The notes: generated by a model not told the origin, from the sequence alone. Positions 7,478-16,612 are shown, counted from the stretch's first letter. The stretch: DNA of 64,000 bases from an uncultured Caulobacter sp. (GCA_937925635.1 CALALX010000129.1:8511-72510); one strand, 5' to 3'. Made by a program: numbers and translations.

Positions 7478-8857
7478 CTACAGCGGCGCGAACTTGGCCG
7501 TGAAGTGGCGCATGGCGGCGGGCTGCCAGGTGATGCGGAAGCCCTTCATCGCGTCCTTCTTCGCGACGATCTGCTCGAACACCTCGATGATGTAGTCGGC
7601 ATGGCTCTGGGTATAGACACGACGCGGGAAGGCCATGCGGACCAGGTCCATCGGGGCCTCGACCTCGGTCCCGTCCGGGCGCAGGCCGAACATGACGGTG
7701 CCAATCTCGCAGGATCGGATGCCGCCCTCTTCATAGAGCGCCACGGCCAGGGCTTGGCCGGGGTAGTCCTTCGGCGGGATGTGCGGCAACAGCCGGCGAG
7801 CGTCGATGAACACCGCGTGGCCGCCGGTCGGGCGAACGATCGGCACGCCCAACGCTTCGAGCCGCTCGCCAATGTAGGCCATCGTGCGCAGGCGGTAGCG
7901 CAGGTAATCCTCGTCGACGATCTCGGTCAGACCCTGGGCGATGGCGTCCAGGTCGCGACCGGCGAGGCCGCCGTAGGTCGGAAAGCCCTCGGTCAGGATC
8001 AGTCGATTGCGCGCGGCCTGAGCTAGGTCGTCGTCGTTCAGGGCCAGCCAGCCGCCGATGTTGGCGAAGGCGTCCTTCTTGGCCGACATGGTCATGCCGT
8101 CGGCGTCGGCGAACATGTCGCGGACGATGTCCTTCACCGACCGGTCGCCCTGGCCGGGCTCGCGCATCTTGATGAAGTAGGCGTTCTCGGCGAAGCGGCA
8201 GCCGTCGATGATGAATGGCTTGCGGTGTTTCTTCGCGATCTTCGCCGTCGCCCGGATGTTCTCCAGGCTGACGGGCTGGCCGCCGCCGGCGTTGTTGGTG
8301 ACGGTGATCATCACGCAGGGCACGGCCGCGCCGTGGGCGGTCAGGAAGGCCTCCAGCCGCTCCAGGTCCATGTTGCCCTTGAACGGGTGCTCGCTGGTCG
8401 GGTCCAGGCCCTCGGCGACGACCAGGTCGGAAGCCTCCGCGCCCGTCGCCTCGATGTTGCCGCGGGTGGTGTCGAAGTGGGTGTTCGAGGGAATGAACTT
8501 CCCTTGCCCGCCCAGGATCGAGAACAGGATCGCCTCGGCCGCCCGGCCCTGGTGGGTCGGGATGACGTACTTGAACGGCATCAGATCCTTCACCGCCGCC
8601 TCGAAGCGGAAGAAGGACGGGCTGCCGGCGTAGCTCTCGTCGCCGGCCAGCAGGGCGGCCTGCTGTTTGGCGCTCATCGCCGAGGTGCCGCTGTCGGTCA
8701 GCAGGTCGATCAGGACGTCGTCGGAATGCAGCGCGAAGAGATTGTAGTCCGCCTTCCTGATCAGCGCTTCGCGTTCCTCGCGGGTCGTCATGCGGATGGG
8801 CTCGACCGCCTTGATGCGGAACGGTTCGATGATGGTTCTCATGTGATCTGTGTCCAT
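7478..8857 (-). CDS. tnaA: Tryptophanase-type PLP lyase (tryptophanase or tyrosine phenol-lyase)
   Basis: The 459-residue protein belongs to the beta-eliminating lyases that split tryptophan to indole, pyruvate and ammonia, or tyrosine to phenol. PLP-binding landmarks are THQGRAAE (101-108), RFAENAYFIK (221-230) and MSAKKDA (257-263; Lys261 by alignment is the PLP lysine). EGFPTYGGL, YTQSHADYIIE and MRHFTAK are closer to tryptophanase than to tyrosine phenol-lyase, as I remember both. No tnaC-like leader or tnaB transporter is seen; only 36 bases separate it from the divergent zapE. A second possible start (MRTIIEPF) is 15 bases downstream. Substrate choice is inferred. Confidence 0.8.
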   Translation of the reverse strand: MDTDHMRTIIEPFRIKAVEPIRMTTREEREALIRKADYNLFALHSDDVLIDLLTDSGTSAMSAKQQAALLAGDESYAGSPSFFRFEAAVKDLMPFKYVIPTHQGRAAEAILFSILGGQGKFIPSNTHFDTTRGNIEATGAEASDLVVAEGLDPTSEHPFKGNMDLERLEAFLTAHGAAVPCVMITVTNNAGGGQPVSLENIRATAKIAKKHRKPFIIDGCRFAENAYFIKMREPGQGDRSVKDIVRDMFADADGMTMSAKKDAFANIGGWLALNDDDLAQAARNRLILTEGFPTYGGLAGRDLDAIAQGLTEIVDEDYLRYRLRTMAYIGERLEALGVPIVRPTGGHAVFIDARRLLPHIPPKDYPGQALAVALYEEGGIRSCEIGTVMFGLRPDGTEVEAPMDLVRMAFPRRVYTQSHADYIIEVFEQIVAKKDAMKGFRITWQPAAMRHFTAKFAPL

Positions 8858-8893
8858 TGAAGCGCGACGCGGCGCGCGCTACCCGGTTTGGCG

Positions 8894-10009
8894 ATGCCTT
8901 TATCCGTCCGCGCCGCCTACCGCGAGCGCCTTTCCGCAGGGGACATCCGACCCGACGCCGCCCAGGAGGCGGCGCTGGGCGCCCTGTCGCGGCTCGAGGG
9001 CGACCTCAACGCGTTGTCCGAGCCGGGCTTCTCGTTCTTCCGCAAACCCAAGGGCGCGAAGGGGGTCTATCTCTGGGGCCCGGTCGGGCGCGGCAAGTCC
9101 ATGCTGATGGACCTGTTCTTCGATTCCGCCCCGCTGGCCAAGAAGCGGCGGGTGCACTTCCACGTCTTCATGGCCGAGGTGCACGCCCACATCGACGCCT
9201 GGCGCAAGGGTGACACGGCGGCCCGCAAGGCGCGCTTCGGCCAGGCCAAGGGTGACGATCCGATCGCGCCGACCGCCGAACTGATCGCCGAGGAGGCCCG
9301 GCTGCTCTGCTTCGACGAGCTGCAGGTCACCGACATCGCCGACGCCATGATCCTGGGCCGGCTGTTCGAGGCGCTGTTCGCGCTGGGGGTGACGCTGGTG
9401 GCGACCTCCAATCGGCCGCCGGACGACCTCTACAAGGACGGCATCAACCGCCAGCTGTTCCTGCCCTTCATCGCCATGCTCAAGGAAAGGCTGGAGATCG
9501 TCTCGGTGCGCGGTCCGGTCGACTTCCGCCTCGACCGCCTGCGCGGCGCGCGGACCTGGCTGGCGCCGGAGACGAAGGACAACGAGGCCGCGTTCGATCG
9601 CCTGTGGAGCGACATGCTCGACGGCGCCGCCGAGACCGGCGCGACGTTGGAGGTGCTGGGCCGCAAGCTGCACCTGCCCCGCGCCAGCGGCGGCCTGCTC
9701 CGTGTCGGCTTCGCCAGCCTCTGTGACAACGCGCTGGGGCCGCAGGACTATCTGGCGGTGGCCGCCCGTTTCCACACGGTGTTCCTTGAGGACATCCCCC
9801 GGCTGGTTCCGGCCAAACGCGACGCCGCGAAGCGGTTCAACACCCTGGTCGACGCCCTCTACGAGGCCGAGGTCAAACTGGTCGCCCTGGCCGAGGTCGA
9901 GCCCGAGGCGCTTTACCCAACGGGAGACGGCGCCTTCGAATTCGAGCGCACCGTTTCGCGTCTGCAGGAGATGCGTTCAGCCGACTGGCTCGAACGCATT
10001 CGCGACTAG
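8894..10009 (+). CDS. zapE: Cell division ATPase ZapE (AFG1-like)
   Basis: ZapE is an AAA ATPase linked to the Z-ring in gammaproteobacteria; the mitochondrial relative AFG1 helps turnover of respiratory-chain subunits. The 371-residue protein has Walker A YLWGPVGRGKSMLMDLF, Walker B LLCFDELQVTDIADAM and the sensor VTLVATSNRPPDDLYKDG, all typical. I chose the ATG at 8894 (MPLSVRAAYRERL); a TTG six bases earlier is also open. It directly precedes the succinate dehydrogenase genes, about 100 bases away. Confidence 0.94.
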   Translation: MPLSVRAAYRERLSAGDIRPDAAQEAALGALSRLEGDLNALSEPGFSFFRKPKGAKGVYLWGPVGRGKSMLMDLFFDSAPLAKKRRVHFHVFMAEVHAHIDAWRKGDTAARKARFGQAKGDDPIAPTAELIAEEARLLCFDELQVTDIADAMILGRLFEALFALGVTLVATSNRPPDDLYKDGINRQLFLPFIAMLKERLEIVSVRGPVDFRLDRLRGARTWLAPETKDNEAAFDRLWSDMLDGAAETGATLEVLGRKLHLPRASGGLLRVGFASLCDNALGPQDYLAVAARFHTVFLEDIPRLVPAKRDAAKRFNTLVDALYEAEVKLVALAEVEPEALYPTGDGAFEFERTVSRLQEMRSADWLERIRD

Positions 10010-10041
10010 TTCGCAAAAAGCCCGCAACTGGCCCGGTTTCG

Positions 10042-10068
10042 TTGACACCCCCCGTCCGGGGCTTAAAA
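10042..10068 (+). promoter_or_regulatory. Candidate promoter of the sdh operon
   Basis: TTGACA (10042-10047) is an exact -35 element; the best -10 is TTAAAA (10063-10068) at 15 bases, shorter than ideal. It is about 40 bases before the sdhC start and is the only consensus-like element in the gap. Confidence 0.35.
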
Positions 10069-10106
10069 GCGGCTCCAATCCTTGCCGCGCAACAGCCGAG
10101 TCCGAA

Positions 10107-10514
10107 ATGACAGAAGCGACGCCGGGGGTCCGCGAACGGCCCCTGTCCCCCCACCTCCAGGTCTGGCGCTGGCACGCGACCATGGCGGGATCGATCCTGC
10201 ATCGCGGCTCGCTGGTCGGCCTCTATGTCGGCGCTCTGATTCTGGTCGGCTGGCTTCTTTCTCTGGCCGCCGGCCCCGACGCCTACGCGACCTACAAGGG
10301 GCTGCTTGGCTCGCCGCTCGGCAAGCTGGTTCTCTTCGGCCTCACCTACGCGCTGTTTTTCAACATGGCGAGCATGGTCCGGCACATGATCTGGGACGTG
10401 GGCAGGGGCTTCCAGCCGAAGGTCGCCGACACCCTGACCATCGCCAGCTTTGTCTTCGCCGCCGTGGCCACGGTCGCGGTCTGGCTGATCGCCGCCAGCA
10501 CGGGAGCCCTGTGA
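10107..10514 (+). CDS. sdhC: Succinate dehydrogenase cytochrome b556 subunit
   Basis: This 135-residue membrane subunit anchors complex II and helps bind heme b and ubiquinone. It begins MTEATPGVRERPLSPHLQVW, and RPLSPHLQVWRW followed by the SILHR segment is the SdhC hallmark (Ser and His near heme/quinone). Three hydrophobic helices are visible, with the conserved His in MVRHMIWD as likely heme ligand. The start at 10107 was preferred because the motif sits at the extreme N-terminus. Its stop overlaps the sdhD ATG (ATGA). Confidence 0.95.
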   Translation: MTEATPGVRERPLSPHLQVWRWHATMAGSILHRGSLVGLYVGALILVGWLLSLAAGPDAYATYKGLLGSPLGKLVLFGLTYALFFNMASMVRHMIWDVGRGFQPKVADTLTIASFVFAAVATVAVWLIAASTGAL

Positions 10515-10918
10515 TGGCTGGAACGCCGAACGATTTCCGCACCCCGATGGCGCGTGCCCGGGGCCTGGGCGCCGCCAAGCACGGCGTCGGCCACTTCATC
10601 GCCGAGCGCGTCAGCGGCATTGCCCTGATCCCGCTGGCCCTGTGGGCCGCCTTCTCCGGTCCGATGCTGGCCAAGGGCGACTTCGCCACCGCCGCCGTCT
10701 GGCTGTCCCAGCCGCTGAACGCCGTGCTGGCCGCCGCCTTCGTGGTGGTCGGCTTCTTTCATCTTCGCCTGACCATGCAGGTGGTGATCGAGGACTATGT
10801 CGAGGGCTTCGTCGGCAAGTCCGCGCTTCTCATGCTGAACCTCTTTGTCTGTGTCCTGGGCGCCGGCCTGGGCGTGTTCGCCATCCTCAAGGTGGCCCTG
10901 CTCGGGGGAGCCCTCTGA
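10514..10918 (+). CDS. sdhD: Succinate dehydrogenase hydrophobic membrane anchor subunit
   Basis: SdhD is the second membrane anchor of complex II. The 134-residue protein contains GVGHFIAERVSGIALIPLAL, where HFIAQR-type Arg/Ser form part of the quinone site, and the heme-side His in VVGFFHLRLTMQVVIEDYV. Three transmembrane segments are visible. It overlaps sdhC and sdhA by ATGA at either end, showing a coupled sdhCDA unit. Confidence 0.95.
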   Translation: MAGTPNDFRTPMARARGLGAAKHGVGHFIAERVSGIALIPLALWAAFSGPMLAKGDFATAAVWLSQPLNAVLAAAFVVVGFFHLRLTMQVVIEDYVEGFVGKSALLMLNLFVCVLGAGLGVFAILKVALLGGAL

Positions 10919-12705
10919 TGGCCGCCTACAAGTTCGTCGACCATCGCTTCGACATCGTGGTCGTGGGCGCCGGCGGCTCGGGCCTGCGCGCGGCGCTCGG
11001 CTGCGCCCAGGCGGGTCTGAAGACGGCCTGCGTGACCAAGGTCTTCCCGACTCGGTCGCACACCGTCGCCGCCCAGGGCGGCATCTCCGCCAGCCTCGGC
11101 AACATGGGCGAGGACGACTGGCGCTGGCACATGTACGACACCGTCAAGGGGTCGGACTGGCTGGGCGACCAGGACGCCATCGAGTACCTGACGCGCAACG
11201 CCCCGGCGGCGGTGTATGAACTCGAGCACTGGGGCGTGCCCTTCTCGCGCACCAGCGAGGGCAAGATCTACCAGCGCGCCTTCGGCGGCATGACCCGCAA
11301 CTACGGCGAGGCTCCGATCCAGCGCACCTGCGCGGCGGCCGACCGCACCGGCCACGCCATGCTGCACACCATGTACGGCAAGTCGCTGAGCCATTCGGTC
11401 GAGTTCTTCATCGAGTACTTCGCGCTGGACCTGATCATGGACGACGGCGTCTGCCGCGGCGTGACCGCGTGGAAGCTGGACGACGGCACCCTGCACCGCT
11501 TTCAGGCGCAACGGGTCATCCTGGCCACCGGCGGCTACGGCCGCGCCTATCTGTCGGCGACCTCGGCCCACACCTGCACGGGCGATGGCGGCGGCATGGC
11601 CCTGCGCGCCGGCCTGCCGCTGCAGGACATGGAGTTCGTGCAGTTCCACCCGACCGGCATCTTCCCGGCCGGATGCCTGATCACCGAGGGCGCCCGCGGC
11701 GAAGGCGGCTATCTGACCAATTCGGAGGGCGAGCGCTTCATGGAGCGCTACGCCCCCAGCGTGAAAGACCTGGCGCCGCGCGACATGGTCAGCCGCGCCA
11801 TGACCATCGAGATCCGCGAGGGCCGCGGGGTGGGTCCCAACAAGGACCACATCAACCTGCACCTCGACCATCTGGACCCGAAGATCCTGCACGAGCGCCT
11901 GCCCGGCATCTCCGAGACCGCCAAGGTCTTCGCCGGCGTCGACGTGACCAAGGGGCCGATCCCCGTCCTGCCGACCGTTCACTACAACATGGGCGGTCTG
12001 CAGACGAACTATCACGGCGAGGTCGTCACCAAGCGTGGCAAGGAGAACGACGCCATCGTCCCGGGCCTGATGGCCGTGGGCGAGGCCGCCTGCGTGTCGG
12101 TGCACGGCGCCAATCGCCTCGGCTCCAACAGCCTGATCGACCTGGTGGTGTTCGGCCGCGCGGTCGGACTGCGTTGCGCCGAGACGGTGGTGGCCGGGGC
12201 GACCCAGCCGGAGCTCAAGGACTCCATGACCGACGGCCACCTGGCCCGCCTGGACCGCCTGCGCCACGCCAACGGCGGGCGCTCGACGGCCGACCTGCGG
12301 CTTGAGATGCAGCGCGCCATGCAGGAGGACGCCGCCGTGTTCCGCACCGGGGACTCGCTGAAGAGCGGCGTCGAGCGGATCCAGGCCGTCCACGCCGCCC
12401 GCGGCGACATCAAGGTCTCCGACCGCGGCATGATCTGGAACAGCGATCTGATGGAGACGCTGGAGTTCGAGAACCTGATCGGCCAGGCGGCCGTGACGGT
12501 GAACGGCGCCCTGAACCGCACCGAAAGCCGCGGCGCCCATGCCCGCGAGGACTTCGCCGACCGCGACGACAAGAACTGGATGAAGCACACGCTGGCCTGG
12601 TTCGACGACGCCACCGGCAAGGTGAAGATCGACTACCGGCCGGTGCACAGCTACACGATGAGCAACGACATCGAGTACATTCCGCCCAAGGCGCGGGTTT
12701 ACTGA
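10918..12705 (+). CDS. sdhA: Succinate dehydrogenase flavoprotein subunit
   Basis: The 595-residue catalytic subunit oxidises succinate to fumarate with covalently bound FAD. Visible are the dinucleotide fold VVGAGGSGLRAALG, the FAD-attachment segment SHTVAAQGGISA (His is the flavin ligand), the substrate region QFHPTGIFPAGCLITEGARGEGG, and GEAACVSVHGANRLGSNSL. The C-terminal RGAHAREDF and PPKARVY ending are typical. sdhB does not follow directly: a strong hairpin and a CreD-like gene intervene. Confidence 0.98.
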   Translation: MAAYKFVDHRFDIVVVGAGGSGLRAALGCAQAGLKTACVTKVFPTRSHTVAAQGGISASLGNMGEDDWRWHMYDTVKGSDWLGDQDAIEYLTRNAPAAVYELEHWGVPFSRTSEGKIYQRAFGGMTRNYGEAPIQRTCAAADRTGHAMLHTMYGKSLSHSVEFFIEYFALDLIMDDGVCRGVTAWKLDDGTLHRFQAQRVILATGGYGRAYLSATSAHTCTGDGGGMALRAGLPLQDMEFVQFHPTGIFPAGCLITEGARGEGGYLTNSEGERFMERYAPSVKDLAPRDMVSRAMTIEIREGRGVGPNKDHINLHLDHLDPKILHERLPGISETAKVFAGVDVTKGPIPVLPTVHYNMGGLQTNYHGEVVTKRGKENDAIVPGLMAVGEAACVSVHGANRLGSNSLIDLVVFGRAVGLRCAETVVAGATQPELKDSMTDGHLARLDRLRHANGGRSTADLRLEMQRAMQEDAAVFRTGDSLKSGVERIQAVHAARGDIKVSDRGMIWNSDLMETLEFENLIGQAAVTVNGALNRTESRGAHAREDFADRDDKNWMKHTLAWFDDATGKVKIDYRPVHSYTMSNDIEYIPPKARVY

Positions 12706-12728
12706 GCCTTACGCAGCAAGGCTTTCCA

Positions 12729-12762
12729 GACGGCGCGTCGCCCACCCGGGCGGCGCGCCGTC
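12729..12762 (+). terminator. Hairpin terminator after sdhCDA
   Basis: GACGGCGCGTCGCCC pairs with GGGCGGCGCGCCGTC across a short loop, with one G-U wobble, followed by TTCGTTT. It lies 24 bases past the sdhA stop, so sdhCDA can end here before the CreD-like gene. Confidence 0.75.
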
Positions 12763-12860
12763 TTCGTTTCAGGATGGGGGCGGCAACGCCGCTGGACCAC
12801 CTCTGCATTCGTGCTGCACAGGCCACGCTCTTCCTTCCATCGACATTGAAGGAGGGCCTG

Positions 12861-14264
12861 ATGTCCGATTCCGATCCGAGCGTTTCGATCCGCCTGCCCA
12901 GGCCAAGGCAGGCCGGCTGGGGCGGCAAGGCGATTCTCGTCTGCCTGCTGGCGGTGATGATGGCCATCCCGTTGCTGTTCGTCTGGCTGCTGGTCGCCGA
13001 TCGCACGCGGCGATCCGAGGCGGTCACCGCCGAGATCTCCGGCGTGCAGGGCGGTCCGCAGCGCGTGGTTGGTCCCCTGCTGGTCGCGCCCTACATGATT
13101 CCCGCCGCCTCCAGGGACGAGGAGTCGACCTGGGGCTGGTACGTCCTCTCGCCCGAAACCGGCGCGGCCAAGGTGGCGACAAAGGCCAGCCTCCTCAAGC
13201 GGGGCATCTTCAGCGCGCCGGTCTACGAGGCCACGGTCGACCTTGAGGCCCGATTCGCGCCGCCCGCCGCCACCCCAAATCTGCCCCTCGGCGCCACAGT
13301 CCACTGGGACCGCGCCCAGGTCGTGGTCGGCTTTTCAGACCTGCGGGGCGGTCGCCAGGATCCAGTGGCGTCCATTGCGACGGCGGGCGGCGAGTCCCGC
13401 GCCACCTTCGCCCCGGCGCCCGGCGTCGACCTCGGCCGCAGCGGCGAGGGAAGCGGCGAATTCGGCCTGATGTCGGCGCCGGCCGCTGCGCTGGGACAGG
13501 GCGGGATGTTCCGCACCCGGCTGGTGTTCACGGGAGCCGAGCGAATCTCAGTCGCGCCGTTCGCCAAATCGACCCGCGTTTCGCTCAGCGGCGACTGGCC
13601 CGACCCCGGCTTCGACGGCGGCTTCCTTCCGGCGACGCGCCGCGTGACCGAGCAAGGCTTCAGCGCCGAGCGGACGGTTCCGTTCATGGCGCGGGGCCTG
13701 GTGGCGGAGGGCCCGGCCCGGGAGCTGGCTCTCGTTGAACTGGCCCGAAAGGACATCGGCGTCACCTTCACCCGCAGCGACAACCCCTACCAGTTCGTGT
13801 CGCGGTCGATGAAGTACGGGGTCATGTTCGTCGGTCTGGTGTTCCTGACCTTCTTCGTATTCGAGGCGCTGTCCGGAAGCCGCCTGCACGCCGCGCAGTA
13901 CATCCTGATCGGCCTGGCCCAGATGGTCTTCTACCTGCTGCTGCTGAGCCTGTCGGAGTATGTCGGCTTCGACAGGGGCTTCCTGGCGGCGGCGAGCGCG
14001 ACGGTGCTGCTGATCGGTCTCTACGCGGGGGCGGCGTTCCGGGGGCGCGGCTATCGGATCAAGGCGCTCGCTGTCTTCTCGGCGGTCTACGGCCTGATCT
14101 ACCTGCTGATGCGGCTTGAGGATTTCGCACTGCTGGCGGGCTCCGTCGCGGCCTTCGCCGGGCTCAGTATGGCCATGTGGCTGACGCGGAATCTCGACTG
14201 GTACGGCGGCAAGGCCGCGCTTGTTGCCAGCGGCTCGCAACAACCCCCGCCGGGGCGGGGATAA
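12861..14264 (+). CDS. creD: CreD-like inner-membrane protein
   Basis: CreD family proteins are inner-membrane proteins of unclear biochemical role; in enterobacteria and Pseudomonas they belong to the Cre regulon and affect envelope integrity and beta-lactam response. The 467-residue product has an N-terminal helix (about 23-43), a long periplasmic domain and a five- to six-helix C-terminal bundle starting near 320 (MKYGVMFVGLVFLTFFVFE). RVVGPLLVAPY is a family signature. GGAGGG six bases before the ATG fixes the start. No creABC genes are near. It interrupts the sdh genes and has hairpins on both sides. Confidence 0.85.
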   Translation: MSDSDPSVSIRLPRPRQAGWGGKAILVCLLAVMMAIPLLFVWLLVADRTRRSEAVTAEISGVQGGPQRVVGPLLVAPYMIPAASRDEESTWGWYVLSPETGAAKVATKASLLKRGIFSAPVYEATVDLEARFAPPAATPNLPLGATVHWDRAQVVVGFSDLRGGRQDPVASIATAGGESRATFAPAPGVDLGRSGEGSGEFGLMSAPAAALGQGGMFRTRLVFTGAERISVAPFAKSTRVSLSGDWPDPGFDGGFLPATRRVTEQGFSAERTVPFMARGLVAEGPARELALVELARKDIGVTFTRSDNPYQFVSRSMKYGVMFVGLVFLTFFVFEALSGSRLHAAQYILIGLAQMVFYLLLLSLSEYVGFDRGFLAAASATVLLIGLYAGAAFRGRGYRIKALAVFSAVYGLIYLLMRLEDFALLAGSVAAFAGLSMAMWLTRNLDWYGGKAALVASGSQQPPPGRG

Positions 14265-14275
14265 CGTCGCGGAAC

Positions 14276-14302
14276 GGCCCCTGTCCGGCGTGGACAGGGG
14301 CC
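14276..14302 (+). terminator. Hairpin terminator after creD
   Basis: GGCCCCTGTCC and GGACAGGGGCC pair perfectly around a five-base loop and are followed by CTTTCC. This isolates creD from sdhB, which then needs its own promoter in 14303-14355. Confidence 0.75.
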
Positions 14303-14355
14303 CTTTCCGGCACTAGACGATACCGCGTACGGAAACCTCGGAACGAAGCGGCGTC

Positions 14356-15138
14356 ATGGTTCAACTCGCGCTCCCCAAGAACTCCCGCATCGGCAAGGGC
14401 AAGCACTTCCCGGCGCCGACCGGCGCCAAGCGCGTGAAGACCTTCAAGATCTACCGTTATGATCCGGAAGGGACCGAAAACCCGCGCTGGGACACCTACG
14501 ACGTCGATGTCGACCGCTGCGGTCCGATGCTTCTGGACGTTCTGATCCACATCAAGAACGACATCGACCCGACCCTGACGTTCCGGCGCTCCTGCCGCGA
14601 GGGCGTCTGCGGGTCCTGCGCCATGAACATCGGCGGCCGCAACACCCTGGCCTGCACGCACGGCTGGGAAGAGGTTCCGGGCAAGGAGATCACCATCGCC
14701 CCGCTGCCGAGCCAGCCGGTGGTGAAGGACCTGGTCCCCGACCTGACCCTTTTCTACGCCCAGTACGCTTCGATCGAACCCTGGCTGCATACCGACACGC
14801 CCGAGCCGCGGGCCGAATGGAAGCAGTCCCCGGAAGACCGCTCGAAGCTGGACGGCCTCTATGAGTGCATCCTCTGCGCCTGCTGTTCGACCTCCTGCCC
14901 CAGCTACTGGTGGAACGGCGAGAAGTACCTCGGCCCGGCCACCCTCCTCCACGCCTACCGCTGGCTGATCGACAGCCGCGACGAGGCCACCGGCGAACGG
15001 CTCGACGCGCTCGAGGATCCGTTCAAGCTCTACCGCTGCCACACGATCATGAACTGCGCCCAGGTCTGCCCCAAGGGTCTGAACCCGGCCAAGGCCATCG
15101 CCGAGATCAAGAAGATGATGGTGGAGCGCGTCGCCTGA
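14356..15138 (+). CDS. sdhB: Succinate dehydrogenase iron-sulfur subunit
   Basis: The 260-residue subunit carries electrons from FAD to quinone through three Fe-S centres. The [2Fe-2S] ligands are in SCREGVCGSCAMN with the last Cys in LACTHG; the [4Fe-4S] motif is CILCACCSTSCPSYWW; the [3Fe-4S] ligands are in RCHTIMNCAQVCPKGLNP. The order and spacing are standard. It is transcribed separately from sdhCDA, with creD between. Its stop overlaps the next ATG (TGATG). Confidence 0.98.
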   Translation: MVQLALPKNSRIGKGKHFPAPTGAKRVKTFKIYRYDPEGTENPRWDTYDVDVDRCGPMLLDVLIHIKNDIDPTLTFRRSCREGVCGSCAMNIGGRNTLACTHGWEEVPGKEITIAPLPSQPVVKDLVPDLTLFYAQYASIEPWLHTDTPEPRAEWKQSPEDRSKLDGLYECILCACCSTSCPSYWWNGEKYLGPATLLHAYRWLIDSRDEATGERLDALEDPFKLYRCHTIMNCAQVCPKGLNPAKAIAEIKKMMVERVA

Positions 15139-16049
15139 TGCGCGGGCCCGCCCTCGCCGTCGGCCTGATGATGGCCGTCGCGGCGAGCGCGCGGGCGCAG
15201 GAGGTTCCGATCGGTCCCAAGGCCAACGCGGCCTGGTCGGTCCTCAAATCCGGCGATCGCCGCGGCGCGACCGAACTTGAGCGACTGGCCGCCGAAGGCG
15301 ACGCGGACGCCCAGTTCCTGATCGGCTCCATGGCCTTCTCGGGAGAGGAGGGCTATCCCCGCGACAAGGCCAGGGCCTGCCGGTTGTGGGGCGCGGCCTC
15401 CGGCAAGCGCGCCGATGCGGCGCACCTGACCGCCGAATGCGTACAACACGGCCACGACGGCGTCCGACCGGATCCGGTTCGCGCCCGGGGCCTGTTCGAG
15501 GCGGCGGCGGCCATGGGCTTCGCCAAGTCGAAATGCGCGCTCGGCAACATGCTGGTGACCGGCGAGGGCGGACCGGCCGATCCGCCGCGCGGCGTCGCCC
15601 TGTGCCGACAGGCGGCCGAGGCCGGTGATCCAGACGCCCAGACCGACGTCGCCAACTACTATCTGATGGGCCAGGGCGTCGCCCGGGACCCGGCCTTGGC
15701 CGCGCGGTTCTACCAGCAGGCGGCCGACAAGGGTCAGGCCGTGGCCGCCCTCACCCTTGGCCAGATGTACTGGAACGGCGACGGGGTGCCGAAGGACCGG
15801 GCCCGCTCGGCGGAGTACTGGCGCATGGCCTATCGCGCAGGCCGCAAGGAGGCGGCGGCGCTGCTCGGCGACGAGGCCTTCCTGCGCGCCGTGCCGCCCG
15901 GCCCGGCCGGGACGCCGAAGGTCAATCCCGCCGCGCTCGACGAGGGCATTGGCTGGTATGAACGCGCCCTTCGAGAGGACCCGGATTCGGCGGCAAGGGT
16001 CGGCGAACGCCTGAGGACGCTGCGCGACCTGCGGGCGCGACTGCCCTGA
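15138..16049 (+). CDS. Secreted Sel1-repeat protein
   Basis: The 303-residue protein has a signal peptide (about 1-20, ending SARAQ) and a series of Sel1 repeats, for example AQFLIGSMAFSGEEGYPRDK, SKCALGNMLVTGEGGPADPP, AQTDVANYYLMGQGVARDPA and ALTLGQMYWNGDGVPKDRAR. Sel1 repeats form helical solenoids for protein contacts. Likely periplasmic. It is coupled to sdhB by a TGATG overlap, which suggests a possible role linked to respiratory complex assembly, but that is inference. Confidence 0.85.
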   Translation: MRGPALAVGLMMAVAASARAQEVPIGPKANAAWSVLKSGDRRGATELERLAAEGDADAQFLIGSMAFSGEEGYPRDKARACRLWGAASGKRADAAHLTAECVQHGHDGVRPDPVRARGLFEAAAAMGFAKSKCALGNMLVTGEGGPADPPRGVALCRQAAEAGDPDAQTDVANYYLMGQGVARDPALAARFYQQAADKGQAVAALTLGQMYWNGDGVPKDRARSAEYWRMAYRAGRKEAAALLGDEAFLRAVPPGPAGTPKVNPAALDEGIGWYERALREDPDSAARVGERLRTLRDLRARLP

Positions 16050-16612
16050 ACCGGCCAGCGATCAGCCGCGCGGAAGGCGGGCTGGCCCTGCTCTGGGGCC
16101 TGGCCGAGGCGTCGCTGTTCTTCGTGGTTCCGGACGTGATCATCGGCTGGATCGCGCTGCGCAAGGGAATGAGCGCCGGCGCCGGCGCCGCCTTGCTGGC
16201 GGCGGTCGGAGCGATGATCGGCGGATCAGCCCTATACTTGGTCGCGGCGTGGAACCCCGCCGGCGCCCTGGCCGCCGTGGAGGCGGTCCCCGCCGTTTCC
16301 ACAGCCATGGTCGAGGCCGCGCGCGCCGACATGAACGACAGCGGCTGGCTCGCCGCCGCGCTGAAGGGACCGCTGACCAGCACGCCCTACAAGGTCTACT
16401 CGGTCCTTGCCGCCGCGCGCGATGTCGGCCCGCTGTCCTGGGCGGCGGCCGCGATCCCGGTTCGGTTGCCGCGATTCCTGCTTGTGGCTGTCGGCTTCGC
16501 CCTGATCGGACGATTGACGGAACGCCACCTTGCGTCCCGCGCGCGGCTCGGCGGCTTCACGCTGGGATGGGTCCTGTTCTATGGCTGGTTCTGGATCAGC
16601 CATCCGGGTTGA
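16046..16612 (+). CDS. Small inner-membrane protein with probable CTG start
   Basis: From 16046 the frame encodes about 188 residues, NRPAISRAEGGLALLWGL and onward, with three or four hydrophobic segments (ASLFFVVPDVIIGWIAL, an Ala-rich helix, RLPRFLLVAVGFALIG, TLGWVLFYGWFWI). No ATG, GTG or TTG exists in frame before a GTG at 16124, which would cut the first helix. The CTG at 16046 overlaps the preceding TGA as CTGA, mimicking the ATGA coupling used elsewhere here. It resembles small DedA/YqaA-like membrane proteins of alphaproteobacteria only loosely; function unknown. Confidence 0.6.
   Translation: MNRPAISRAEGGLALLWGLAEASLFFVVPDVIIGWIALRKGMSAGAGAALLAAVGAMIGGSALYLVAAWNPAGALAAVEAVPAVSTAMVEAARADMNDSGWLAAALKGPLTSTPYKVYSVLAAARDVGPLSWAAAAIPVRLPRFLLVAVGFALIGRLTERHLASRARLGGFTLGWVLFYGWFWISHPG

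Noticed and set aside
10795..12648. A 617-codon minus-strand frame
   Set aside because: Antisense to sdhA; composition typical of a GC-rich mirror frame.
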